Origin: Trichoplax adhaerens
Lineage: Eukaryota > Placozoa > Uniplacotomia > Trichoplacea > Trichoplacidae
DNA: 64,000 nucleotides
Reading direction: 5' to 3'
Assembly: GCF_000150275.1 (NCBI RefSeq)
Contig: NW_002060972.1
Location: 467,394 to 531,393, forward strand
The notes below the pieces were generated by a model, which worked only from the letters and a program-made list of their open reading frames with translations, did not search any database and was not told the origin of the DNA. The translations under genes and the position numbers were made by a program. Below, piece after piece: positions 52,601 through 64,000 of this stretch. Each line of letters starts with the position of its first letter. Position 1 is the stretch's first letter.

Positions 52601-55247
52601 GAAGATCACAGTAATCGCTTATCAAAAAAATTTATATGACTACTACGACTACTTTTCTGACATTAGTATCGCTTAGTATTCGCGAGTATTGACAGTTGAT
52701 GTTTTAGCGTCAGATTGTACTGTAACTGTACGAGTATAGACTACCTTACAGTACTTTATCGTCATGTTATAAATCCCCTTTCTCTAAGGATAGGGTTTTG
52801 CTACTAAGTCAAATTTCTTTACAATTTGAATAGACGATGAAACGCCCTTTCTTTAGATTAGGCATTTGCTCTATAGGGCTATTTTCTATAGTAAAATAAT
52901 ACTAATTACATACTAAAAACTACAAAGGACTCTACTTTTAGTCCTTTTACTACATATCTTTCGAACCAATGATCCATTATTTTCCAGTCTTTGCTACGTC
53001 ACAAATTTATGTTGCGAACTACTACACTAAATTAATAGATTACTTATGCCTTGCTCCACAACACCTGGAGTTCTACAGATTATTAGTACTTCACGGAATA
53101 TGAACATACTAAATACGAGTATCTGACACTGTACTAAGGAATTTTAGTTAAATTTTATTTTTAACCTTACTTACAGTTATCGAATTATACGTGAGCCTGT
53201 ACTTCGATAGCATAGCGTACAGAGTCTACTATCGGAACCATAGTAGTTAGGTATAATATTGATGTATTAGTACAATTTAACGTACAAACTATACAGAGTA
53301 AGATACGATCATTTATGAAAAATTGAGCAAACGAGAGTAGCAAAGCGCACGGTAGTAGGCTAGTCATTTATAATCACTATACTGAAGGTGACTAAAAGTA
53401 TTAGGTATTTGGAAATATAAGAAATATTAATATAGTTTATGGTAGGCTTTGAAGCCGAGTTAACTTGTCTTTGCGATTCTTAGCGAGATGTCTGTAAATT
53501 AAGCCATTAGATAGAGTCATTGATTTCTATTTCATGTTTATTTTTGAGATAGGAAACATTGCAATATGATTCTATCCATAGTATGTTATGGTAAGGTAAT
53601 ATTAGTACGCTATTGTTGTTAGATTGCATTTGCATTTGAAGCGTGAAAATCGTTCTTAACTATCAGATAGCCAGAACTAAATTAGCAGCTATGCTTCTAT
53701 GTGAATATTATTTTATTAATTCTTCTAACCTCTTACACCTATACTTATCTGATATGTAATAAGATAGAGCAAAAACTTGGCCATTACTCGCATGGTGAGA
53801 TACAATAATGTAGGTTTTTCCTAGCTTATGTAAATCCTAAATTTCTCATTCTTATAATGACACCCTTTAATCATTTCTTTATGGCCCCTTCGTTTTGCAT
53901 CGAAGTGAACCTGAAATATGATAATTTACTATTCGTTGCTTGTAGAAAGAATATTTAAGCGTTCAATCTTATTAAAATCACATGTCCTTAAATGAAACCA
54001 TTATATAAGTATACCGACATGCAACTACGGTATGTATCAGAAAATTTTGGATGTAGAGTATGCACGTAGATGATTGCTATACATAATTAATGTAACAAAC
54101 ATTATGCATATTTCAATAAACATGCCTAACCGAATATTGTATACAGTGCTAACAGCTGAGCTGTTACTGCACTATTTAATATTACTAGCTAACTACCGCC
54201 ATAGCATATCCAAATTTCGGCCTTGTCAATAAATATAATGGTCTAGTAAAATGTTACGCCAGTATAAATAAAATTCAAACAAAGCAATGATGAGCTTTTA
54301 TAGAAAGTTCGACAATGAAGACAAATTTAGTAATTCCAAGCAAACAAAACAAGTATAATATTCTTACTGGCACAGTTAATATTGTCAAAATATCTAGTCA
54401 CTAATCTAGGAAACGGACAGGATTTATGAATACTGTCTGGTACTAGAAAATATTTTCGGCTTTAGTATGGGATCAGAGAGCGCTGCATTTAAGCAAGTAA
54501 TAAATAATTAACCGATTGAAAGATATTTCTAAGATATTTACCGATGCTATTATGCTTTTATGGTATAGATAAAGAAAAAAGATGGTCATTAATTAAACTC
54601 AATTGGTTTTACGACGTGTAAATGAAATCTGCGAAATACACAATATTAATTTCTGTTTTAATAGTCTATTTTATTGTACATTTTATAAAATTTTAGCCTT
54701 CTTGAATAATAATTAATATATGAAATACTCGAAGTTTGAACAAATTTATAAAGGTATAATTATTATAAATTAGATTAAAATTTATGCATAAAGTTTACAA
54801 TTTAAGCAAAAATAAGTTAATCAAATCAGGACACAATTTGATCTGCTTAAGCTTTAAAAAATTTTAATCCATAAATTCTCAAGTATATATGCGTACTGGA
54901 ATAATAAAAATATTTGCACTCTAGTTGATCTCTGAGTAATTATATTAAGAAAAAAAGTAATAATTACGAATAGATATCATTTGTTAAAAATTTTAATTCT
55001 AATTTCTTTATAATTAATTGGACTGAACTAAAATCTAACAATGCTTGCTTTGTTTGATCATATAGTGTTTGAAAATATTAATCTTAACATCTTAAGATTG
55101 TAATGTATGTATCAAATTTATTTAATTGTCACTTATCGATGTTTTATCACGGTTATAACATTTCTCATTATATTCTCTCTATGAAACTATATCATGTTTA
55201 CCGTAGAAATCATTTCCACCAAGCTGCTCATGGCATCTTTAGCACCA
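52601..55247. other. Spacer with possible third R2 remnant
   Basis: No gene visible. GCGTCAGATTGTACTGT near 52708 and TTCTTAGCGAGATGTCTGTA near 53481 echo the first and last blocks of repeat R2 in the same order, about 0.8 kb apart. The agreement is short and uncertain. Confidence 0.35.
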
Positions 55248-56280
55248 ATGTCATCTATCAATTTTAACGTGATGGATACTGCTATGCCGGAGAACAATAA
55301 GACATTCTTATATCAACTTGCACTGCGAGCGAGGACTAACTATACGAGCTATTAGTATGCCGATAATGTTTGTATATATACACTTCTTTGGCTGCTGTTC
55401 AAATGCTTTCATCTTTTGAACTTTTCTGAAAGAGAATTAGCTATATACTCCAAAATTTCACTTTGTTATCAAATTGGCTATCTCTGACTGCTTGATTTAA
55501 TTTGGTATCATCCTTGATTGCAACAAGTAAGTATATTTAAGTGATTTCATTAGATTCTGACGAAATGTTTATAGCTTTTTGTAAAATACTACCTTTCCTC
55601 AATCTTACCGGCTATACCACATCTACGATAACCTTAGCTAGTATAAGTAATGAAAGACATTGTACTATTTCTAAACAAATTCACCATCATCCCTTTTTGA
55701 ATAGTAAAGTAAAATTAAGATTTGCCATTGATTTAAGCTGGTTTTCTTGGGATAATTACAACTGCAGCTGTTTTCTTTATTATGATAGTATCAAGCGCTG
55801 TCTATGGTTTTGCAGCATTGCTAATTCGAGGCACAACCCACCTTATATTGTCTATTTTACGTCGATATTTCTAATTTCTTATCTAATACCATTAATTATT
55901 ATAACACTGAACTACACTATGGGTCATTATCTATTTAACTCGTCATATTGCTGAAAAGGGTACAAATTCTTCGCATATGCTTGCTAAAGTTCATTGAAGA
56001 CAACATTTGTGCTTCATCAAAATGTTACTGCCGGTTACCAGTATTTTTCTTGTAATTTCACTTCCTTATGTCTACTTTATCTAGTATTGGCTTTAGTGCT
56101 AAAAATTCTGTTGATTTAATTTCAAATTATAATCCTTCACAGTCTATTTTTGCTCAATTTGGATTTTTAATTACGATTTTGTCTTGTCTACAAAATCCGA
56201 TTTTATTTGTTACTTTTAATTCTAAATTTCGCCTAAGCACAACCTTGCTATGCCTTATCAATATTCAAATACAAGTCTAA
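55248..56280 (+). pseudogene. Broken class A GPCR gene
   Basis: The pieces of a receptor related to the one at 58593 appear in order but in different frames. There is a start near 55248, then helix 1 (FGCCSNAFIF), then helix 2 (PKFHFVIKLAISDC, about 55460-55500) after a frameshift. Helices 3-5 follow in 55541-55954, with ERH in place of DRY (ISNERHCTIS). Helix 6 (KMLLPVTSIFLVISLP, about 56015-56065) and helix 7 (LSCLQNPILF) in 56068-56280 complete it. Stops at about 55350 and 55490 and several frame changes interrupt it. NPxxY reads NPILF. As in the intact relatives, helix 6 has S before xP instead of the usual Trp. Confidence 0.85.
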
Positions 56281-58592
56281 AAAGGAGAATAACAATTAAA
56301 TGAAAATTGGTCTACAAGATAAAAGACCCTCAAAAGAATAAGACAGTAGAGTAATTTTTTAATTATATGACTGCTCCTTATTGTTATCGGGGTACAAGGG
56401 TATAAATGCAGTGCAGATCTTTGTTTGCTATCCGATTTTTATGATACTCGACTTGATTTTTGTTGTAAGATATTTAGGACTACAACCAGCCCAAGTAAAA
56501 TCAAGGTAGCTGGAGATACCTAAACCTTTCTTTCTTCGTATCTACTTAACATTGCCGGTAGATGCCTAAAATTTAATAATTTTTTTCTTTGAATTTTTAA
56601 GCTTACAACTTCAGAAAATAACCGAAATGCGAGCACTAAAGGCAAGATACATGTTGAAACAAAATTTTTGATGTTATATGGACATTCTGTAGTTGAATAT
56701 GTAAAGATTGTCTGTTGACCGTAAATTAAAATCTAAAGTTACTAAACTAATAAATGCTTTGCATTGCCAATAGGTGTTTTTATGTATTGAAAGACAATTT
56801 TGCTTTTCGTTATTCATTATTAAGTGGGTATTATAATGCCAATATGATAAGATATTGCGAATTAGAAGGAATTTAATTTCGTTGCCGAACAACATTAGAA
56901 ACCCCGTCTTGTTGGTATATCATAATAGTAAATGCTAATCGTATTAATTCAGCTCGCAGTTGTAAAGCGTACACCTTTTGAATAGCAGAAAATATGAATC
57001 TGGAATATTTGTAAGGAAATAGAATATTATTAACTCATTTTCTTACCATTTTACTTAACTATATACATTATGTACAGTTTATCAAATTCTGTCGTATGTT
57101 TTCAATTCACCTGCTTTAATCACCCGCTTTCAAGTGATTCAAGTCTTCGTAGTGTTCGTGAATAACAGATAAACGATTACAATATTAATCTACCGTTATT
57201 TAACATCAGCTTACACGTGTGTGCTTCACCAAAAACTGATAATTGAATTAATCGAGTACAATCAATCTAACAAAGAACTTGTTTTCATTGTTTAGAATAT
57301 GATTATCGAGTCAAAGCAGGGCTACGCGTATGCATGCTTATTTTTATAAATATTTAATTGTTAATGAAATTTCTAAACGTAAGGAAGACATACAATTACC
57401 TTTCATATTGTACAGAAATCAAATGCTAATATAGCAGGAATGGAAATGATAACGTCATCATCATTCAAATTTCTTCGCTCTTTATCATATACCTTGCTAA
57501 ATTCTAAGGTATGTTAGAACCTATAAACGTATTAAGTAAGCTAATATAATGGAATGCGATTATTAAAATTCGATGAATTTTTCGATTAGTTTCCTCTTTT
57601 CTTTATGAAATTGATAGCTTCTGTAAATTATTATTCCTTAATAAATCCATGAAAAAATTATAATCTATTTTGAGGAAGTTGTTTACTAAGCGTCAATTAG
57701 TTTGATTTCCTGGCATATTTATGAAGTCGATTTACCTAAAAATATTATTCCTATTTCTCGCTGGATTTGCTAATTTTGCGATCCAAAATCAATATTTTAA
57801 GCTGTAGCTTGAATCTCAATTTGTAAGGGGTTTAAAAAAACATAAAATACATCTACTGCTAGCTACTTCATAGATTGTACTAGCTGTTCATATCTTGCTC
57901 TTAAAATACTTTATATTCTAATTATTAGACTGATATCATTTGAAAAGAATCAGTCTGAAGTTTTATAACAGAAAATATAATTAATTTCTTCTATCGTGAG
58001 TTACTGTCAATTTTGGGTTTATCTTCATTTATTCTTTAAGCTATCCCACACAATGACTCTCGTTGTTATAAATCTTTATTTCTAATCTGATTTTCATTAT
58101 AGTGGCGTTATACTTACTTTGAGGCTAGAAGTCATATTTAAAGAGAAAATATGATTTTCTACTAAAACCACAAACAAATTAACTGTAGTGATTGTCCTTT
58201 ATTCGTATTTCCAGTGACACATTGACGAAAATCATTTAATACCATTCTTTAAATCCTTCTTTTGAATATTGAATAAGAGTATTTTATCTACCGAGTGATT
58301 TTAACAAAGAAAAAATTAATTATTACCATGCTTAAATATTTGACGTTAATGAAAAGATAATGCAATCATAAATCGCTATACCAAGATATATAATAACATA
58401 ATAAATATAATAACATCGTCTAGAAAAATATTGTTTTCAAGTTAGTTATACCTTATAAAGTAACGTTGATGAGTTTAAAATATATAAAGCTTTCAGAATT
58501 TTCAAGGAAGATAAGTTGAAATATACATAGCATCGACTTCGTTTATATTTTCCGCAAGAACATAAATACCCAGGTATTCTGGTTATTTAAAA
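56281..58592. other. Spacer between GPCR pseudogene and intact GPCR
   Basis: AT-rich, no exon or repeat recognised. The promoter of the GPCR at 58593 should lie at its right end; I cannot identify a specific element. Confidence 0.45.
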
Positions 58593-59657
58593 ATGTCGTA
58601 TGTATCCCAGCGATTTATAATTAATTCTACTGCTCCAAAAGATATCAATGGATCAAAATGGCTCTCTAGGGAAAATAATCTTCAATCTATTTTAAATATT
58701 ACCTTACCCTTTCTGTTGACTTTTACTGTCTTTGGCTGTATGGCTAACAGCATCGTTTGTTGGATTATTTGGAAGAAACGAGAACTTCATACACCCACAT
58801 TTTATCTAATTATGAATATGGCCATATCTGATTGTGCCATATTATGCATGTCTTCATTACAATTACTCAATGATTATACGCTCCTTCGATTAAAGATTCG
58901 TCCACAAGAAATAAAATTTATCATTTTCTGCAGATTACTGCCAATTTTCTGCCTCACCGCTTATATCTCATCCACTTTCACTTTGGCAGCTATTAGCATC
59001 GAAAGATTCTATTCTATATCTTCATGGAGTAATAATAAATCGTATTTTAATACAAGAAAAAAACTAAGATTAGTTATTGGATTTAGTTGGCTAGTAGGAA
59101 TTATCGTAGCTTCACCATTTGCTGCTATTATAACGGTGCCAGGACGTTTTCCCTGGATATGTATCATTGTTAAAATTAACATTGTTTTGAGCTCAATTTA
59201 TTTCCTGACATTATTTTTGATAGCTTACTTGTGTCCTTTAGTTGTAATGGTTATCATGTACACTAAAATAATTTTATTTTTAAGAAGTCATTTTGTAATT
59301 CATCAACAAAACGATTTAAAAACTTACCAAGCTAACAAGAAACGCCATATCCGTATTGTTAAAAAGTTAATTTTATTAACGAGTTTATTTTTAACTCTAT
59401 CTTTTCCCCTTTTCTTTCTGTATTTGTTAATGGGATTTAGCGGTAAAAGTTCCTATAATTTTCTTAAGATAAAAAATCCACGTAATATTATCTTAAGTGA
59501 AGTTGGATTTTTACTCACTGTCGTTTCATGTTTACAAAATCCTTTGCTTTACTTCTCTTTTAATCCAGCGTTTCGTAAAGCGATTACAATCAACTGCCTA
59601 TGTTACCAACGATCGAAGCGCCAAATTAGTGTTAAGAGTGCTCCGGGCGGAAGCTAA
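58593..59657 (+). CDS. Class A (rhodopsin-like) GPCR, intronless, 354 aa
   Basis: Seven-helix plasma-membrane receptor in a single exon. Landmarks: N-terminal glycosylation sites (NST, NGS, NIT), Asn52 in helix 1 (CMANSIV), Asp80 in helix 2 (NMAISD), and Cys113 paired with Cys190 in extracellular loop 2. ERF (137-139) replaces DRY. Trp166 marks helix 4, Pro215 helix 5 (YLCP), Pro272 helix 6 and NPLLY (316-320) helix 7, followed by a basic, Cys-containing tail that could be palmitoylated. Helix 6 reads LSFP: the CWxP tryptophan is a serine. It closely resembles the pseudogene 2.3 kb upstream on the same strand, suggesting tandem duplication. The ligand is unknown. The first ATG is used because it directly precedes the glycosylated N-terminus. 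Confidence 0.92.
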   Translation: MSYVSQRFIINSTAPKDINGSKWLSRENNLQSILNITLPFLLTFTVFGCMANSIVCWIIWKKRELHTPTFYLIMNMAISDCAILCMSSLQLLNDYTLLRLKIRPQEIKFIIFCRLLPIFCLTAYISSTFTLAAISIERFYSISSWSNNKSYFNTRKKLRLVIGFSWLVGIIVASPFAAIITVPGRFPWICIIVKINIVLSSIYFLTLFLIAYLCPLVVMVIMYTKIILFLRSHFVIHQQNDLKTYQANKKRHIRIVKKLILLTSLFLTLSFPLFFLYLLMGFSGKSSYNFLKIKNPRNIILSEVGFLLTVVSCLQNPLLYFSFNPAFRKAITINCLCYQRSKRQISVKSAPGGS

Positions 59658-60025
59658 AAGTGTAGAACGGGATCTGATTGTTTCGCAATTCAAAACTGTT
59701 TCATTAAAGATAGAATTTTGGATAAATTAATTCGATCATAAAAGTTGTTAAACTGAATGTAGTCAATGAAACTAGATCGAAATTGTTATTTGATGAATAA
59801 TAAATCAAAATTGATGTTTGTTGTAAATGAAATATTATTACCAATTAACTTATTAGAGTACTTTACCGTAACTTTTTAAGCTTTCTGTGATGTAATAAAT
59901 TGAAGCATACTCCCAAAATTTCTATACCTAAAACTCTTTGTATAATAGCTTTAATACTTGACCTTCATTTTTAATACTATGCAAGATATTGGCATCCCCC
60001 TCAGTTGCTTAAATGAATTTATTCT
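59658..60025. other. 3' flank of the GPCR gene
   Basis: Short AT-rich flank up to the start of solo LTR C; nothing else is recognised. Confidence 0.4.
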
Positions 60026-60616
60026 TGTCACGGTACGCCGTTACTAATTAAGTAACTGTAAATTAATGAATGCTTATGAATAGATAAGATAAGGTTATGT
60101 GCTATGTTTTAATGTGCTTGTAGCTGATAATAGGATGGTAGAAATGAGATAAAAATAGAAGTTGTTAGCAGTTAATTTACTGTAGGTTTATAAGGTGTGT
60201 TAATCTCTAAAAATTGAGCTGTATATGGACGAAGGTTAAGCGTCTTAACACCTGATAGCTTGTAGCTATCTAAGTCTGAGAATATCGACATGTATATTTA
60301 GTAATGGTATTATACTAATTAATGTAACTTGTAAAGCATGAATTCTCACTCGTTAATATTGGAATCCACTGTACTAGAAACCTATTTAAGCGCGTGTGTT
60401 TGTAGAATAAAGAAAGTAATTGCTCAAGAAACGGCAAGACTCATATCGTGAAGAATAGTGTAATAATTAGTCAGTGGTCTATGGAGATCAGCCAAGAAAT
60501 CGAGTTCTCAAATACTTCTCTCATAGAAACTGAAAGTACTGGGAGAAATAGCCCAAGTTTTAAGTAACTACACTAGAGTTCTTTACTTTCCTTTGCCACA
60601 AGTGAAGGTTGTGACA
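60026..60616 (+). mobile_element. Solo LTR C (TSD ATTCT)
   Basis: 591 bp from TGTCACGGTA to GGTTGTGACA, flanked by ATTCT at 60021-60025 and 60617-60621. Both ends match LTR A (TGTCACGG and GTTGTGACA), so this is the same or a sister family. A TATTTAAG box at 60383-60390 and AATAAA at 60406-60411 fit + strand orientation. No internal coding region adjoins it. Confidence 0.85.
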
Positions 60617-61017
60617 ATTCTGTATTTATTTAATTAGAAAGATTCCCATTGGCAGTTATAAATTTTTCCTATTTAAATAATTTAAGATCGTTTCTGTTGG
60701 AATGAATTTTGAAAAACATATTCAAAACAATAATTAGTAGGATAAAATGATCATAAATATAAATTTGAGTCTTTTACGGCTTCTTTTAGAATGTTATGAA
60801 ATACTCGCACTAATGTTAGAACTGCGGAGCAGTTTCGGCCATTGTTTCAAAAAGGTAAAAACAATCCTATTATTCAAATTATAAATGTAAGCTTTGCATT
60901 AATGCTGCGAAATTCATATTACGGATATTACAAATATCTGACGATGGCGAGAACATCCTGCATTCAATCAAATACATATAAAAGCCGGCGTAGATAGAAT
61001 TCAGTATACAACAGTAG
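60617..61017. other. Spacer, no feature seen
   Basis: AT-rich sequence between LTR C and the faint receptor relic; nothing is recognised. Confidence 0.4.
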
Positions 61018-61215
61018 ATGCTTGCCGTGTACTTAACAGCATCTATTCATTTAAAACAATTCACCTCGATCTTCAATACCCGACAAAAGATGCGGTTTAT
61101 GGTTTCGGTCGATATTTGTTTATGTGTATTTTCAATTTTGGTAACTGAAGAGAATATTTTGAAAAGTAAGGTTGCTCATTGTGTTTTTAAAATATCAATT
61201 TATATGAATATATAA
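61018..61215 (+). pseudogene. Possible GPCR relic (helix 3-4 region)
   Basis: The 65-codon frame contains FNTRQKMRFMVSVDICLCVF. This resembles FNTRKKLRLVIGFSWLV in the second intracellular loop and helix 4 of the intact receptor at 58593; the preceding LTASIHLKQFTSI loosely matches its LAAISIERFYSI. No other helices are visible and the helix 4 Trp is absent. The resemblance is short. Confidence 0.35.
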
Positions 61216-62965
61216 CATTACTTTAGTATTTGTATAGAATACTGCTATCTATGACGTAATATATTCTTCTATAGATAACTGCATAGTTTTATAGTAATGT
61301 CTGAGTACTGATAACTAATAATATTTTATCTGTATAATAAACTGACAGATTTTTCTACAAAGTTTAGGATCAGTTTTGTCTAAGAGAATCTTGTGGTATT
61401 TCTATCTCTCCTGGCAATAGGAATTCGTTAATTTAGAGTAAATAGAGTCGTACAGCAAATAAATATCGGAGAATATAAATCTGATAGTAGGCTCGTTGTC
61501 ATGTAATTTTCTGCAGTAATCTAATATTTCCTTATTAATAACTTCGATTTGCAACCGTAATCTATTGCAAATACAGTACCGTCTAGACTTATCAGAAATT
61601 TATACGGATAACAGAACGCATTTTTAATCTTGTGAAATATCCAAAGCTCTTAATTGTGTCTATCACAAATTTGTGATCTGCCATAGAAAGGAAACAAGGA
61701 ATTCATAATAAACAAAATTTTAAGCTTGAATGATTCAATTATTAGAAATACTTTATAAATAACGACATATTAAATAGAAATATGACTTCATTTACTAGAT
61801 ATTAATATTTTAAGTGTTATTGTTCATAATAGAAGGAAATTTTAATGATACTAATTATAAATGTTGAGTTACTGTGCTTCTCTACGCACGAAAATTTAAT
61901 AATGTGTCTTGAATAATGTTCATTAATCTTTGTTAATGATATCCACTCTTAACCCCACCAGCTTCAAGGCACAGTCAGCTCTTTAAGTTTTCCTGATACG
62001 TCGATATTTTAACCTAGTCATGATGGCAGTTCAAAATAGTAATAGCAAATTTAAGTTAATTAATTCGGCACTCGAAATTGAATTATTGATTCAAACTTCT
62101 TATTTTGATTTAAACAAAAGTTAATTATGATCTTATATCCAAGAGAAAGAGTTGTACTGCCATTTTATACCTTGAGACTTTGTATTTAATATAAAATCTA
62201 GTCATATTTATTTTTAGACAAATTGGATGAGTGTAATATAAGCTTTTCATCACTAAGTATAACATTAATTCTAGTTGTATGATATAATTTTACAAGAATA
62301 TTATAGATATAATCAAATTATGTTCATTTACCTGAGAAATTCTTCTAATTTCAATGCTGCAGTATTTGAAAGCGATCAAAAACATTATTTTTTTATCCTT
62401 CTCCAACTTTTCGACTTTTAGGAGACTTTTAAAATAGAATAATTCATCAATTGATAATACCAATAGCAGCTAATTAAAAGCGAATTAGATGTGCATTCTT
62501 ATACTGATACAAGATAGACGGTTACTTTGTTATGATAAGAAGGAAGACAAATTTTAGTAGGCATTTCGATGATATTCGAAATAAAATTATTCAGTATTTT
62601 ATGCGCCAATAGCGGCTGATTATCTTGAATTTGATATAATTTATTCGTTGGTAATATGTAATTGAGAATCAATAATATATCAACTTTCGAAAGTTTTAGT
62701 TCTGTATTTTTGTATAATTTTTGAGACAATTAAACTGATTCCATTATCTCTTCATCACTTAATCATTAAATTAATGCATTGCTTTTAGACGTTACAGTCT
62801 TCTTGATATTGCAGAAAGCTCTTTCAATACTCCTGAAACTATGGTGCATAAAATTCCTCTGCATATAAGAAATCGAATATGATTGAGTGACAATTAAGGC
62901 AATTAAAAGTATCCGGGGTAATTTTAAATCTTGTAATTACAGTTGAATTAAATTGATTTATTATA
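61216..62965. other. Spacer, no gene seen
   Basis: AT-rich, with only short open frames lacking family resemblance. Confidence 0.45.
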
Positions 62966-64000
62966 CTGTGATGAAATGAAATAAGTAGAATCAAGCTACT
63001 AAATTTCTATCAAACTTTCATTCTACTTTCTTTGCAGTCTGGTCGACTTGACCAAACTTTCACAACAAATAAAATTGGTGAAACAACCGATCAATAATTT
63101 ATTGAGAAAACGTGAGAGAGTCTAATCAAACAACCTTCCAAATACTTAATTCTAAGTATTATAAGTAACGAAATCGAAAAAATGACAGAACTAAAACTTT
63201 CAACAACCAAACAACTTAACAAAAACAAGAACGTTTTAACTTACAACAGCTCAACCACGAAGGCCTTTAAAATTTAACAAGTTCTTCAAAACAATCTTCT
63301 TTTACTCTCTACTCTAAATTTTCTGATTGTACTATCGTTTATAGGCTTTGCAGAGCCCTCAGTGGTTCTCAAAATTAAATATTTATTAACCAATCACTCT
63401 TAAGATCTTTTTTACAAAACTACTTTGCACCAACTAAGAAAATAAAAATCATTCAAAGTTCACACACAAATTACCTTGTGATTCCCTTACAAAATACTAT
63501 AAATGTTATGTTCTTCAATAATAAGTTCACTCCGTGAGTAAGATTGATAACCGCATTTTATTATTAGTTGATCGGTATTTATAGCTACACAAGGTTACAC
63601 CTCGATACGATTACAGTTTATACTTCGCACTACAATTAGTAACTTATCAGTCCGCCTTTTACAACGTTATCACCTACTGTATTACAAGTACTACCATACA
63701 ATCATCATATACGTACATATATAGTGTTTCCTTTATTTATGCCTTTATGGTTAAGATATCGTATTTAATCTATTACGAACTATATATACAACAATAAAAC
63801 CATCAAACTAACTATAAAATACCTCAAGCTTCATTTCTAACTTAATTTCCACTCATTATAAATTACAAAAGTCTAAAAATTAACCTTTAAACATCACGAT
63901 TTAGTCGTAAAAATTACAGTCTAACTACTTAATAATCAACACAACCTCTGCCATTTGCCATCTTGTTTTCTATTTTTGTAACTAAACTTTCCTAATACGA
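62966..64000. repeat. Dispersed repeat R1, copy 2 (runs off the window)
   Basis: Aligns to 51612-52335 from CTGTGATGAAATGAAAT onward, through the same landmark words, to the window end. It is split by a 290-bp LTR at 63504-63793. After removal of that insert and one ATAAA, the alignment with copy 1 is unbroken. Confidence 0.85.
63504..63793 (-). mobile_element. Short solo LTR F inside repeat R1 (TSD ATAAA)
   Basis: Begins TGTTATG, ends TACAACA, with ATAAA on both sides (63499-63503, 63794-63798). The uninterrupted copy of R1 near 52140 shows the empty site with a single ATAAA. Read on the - strand it has TATAAATA followed by AATAAA, so the LTR probably points left. It has no coding capacity, and the family differs from LTRs A-E. 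Confidence 0.85.

Noticed and set aside
59497-59730. Second frame overlapping the end of the intact GPCR
   Set aside because: Out-of-frame shadow of helix 7 and the receptor tail.

Overview
The window is nuclear DNA from an animal with a small, AT-rich genome. The introns are GT-AG and mostly 100-500 bases. The gene content is animal-type: Rh ammonium channels, AMP deaminase, a cytosolic 5'-nucleotidase III and intronless rhodopsin-class receptors. The combination of about 30% GC, short introns and clustered single-exon class A receptors suggests a placozoan (Trichoplax or a relative). That is an inference from gene style; no species marker is present.

Layout. Positions 1-9170 hold no gene I can support. 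Two tandem nine-exon Rh-type ammonium transporter genes follow on the + strand (9171-14990 and 19160-24263). All their introns fall at matching places and eight of nine exons have identical lengths. Facing the second Rh gene is a sixteen-exon AMP deaminase on the - strand (coding 29377 down to 25692; the first exon or exons are not found). From about 30.6 to 38.7 kb lies a GC-richer, apparently gene-poor island. It is full of the words TACTGTA/TACAGTA and culminates in a 1-kb array of palindromic ACTGT-pentamer DNA (35.4-36.5 kb), with a hairpin flanked by direct repeats (34.6-34.9 kb) and a strong G-quadruplex motif (31.9 kb). On its far side is an eleven-exon cytosolic 5'-nucleotidase III on the + strand (38.74-41.35 kb).

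From 42.0 to 45.3 kb is a nest of old transposable elements. Two copies of one repeat are each split by a solo LTR, and one of those LTRs is itself split by two more. All are bounded by TG...CA ends and matching 5-bp target duplications. An 88-base assembly gap sits at 46,085. The last 17 kb carries two intact single-exon class A GPCR genes (46.9-47.9 kb on -, 58.6-59.7 kb on +), one clear GPCR pseudogene (55.2-56.3 kb) and a fainter GPCR relic (61.0 kb). It also has another solo LTR (60.0-60.6 kb) and two copies of a 1-kb dispersed repeat (51.6 kb and 63.0 kb to the end), the second carrying a 290-bp LTR insertion.

How the genes may work together. AMP deaminase releases ammonia from AMP and lies tail to tail with two channels of the family that conducts NH3/NH4+; the next gene is another nucleotide-catabolic enzyme. 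A link between ammonia release and export is attractive but is inferred from adjacency only. All exon models were built by eye from reading frame, phase, splice sites and remembered family alignments.
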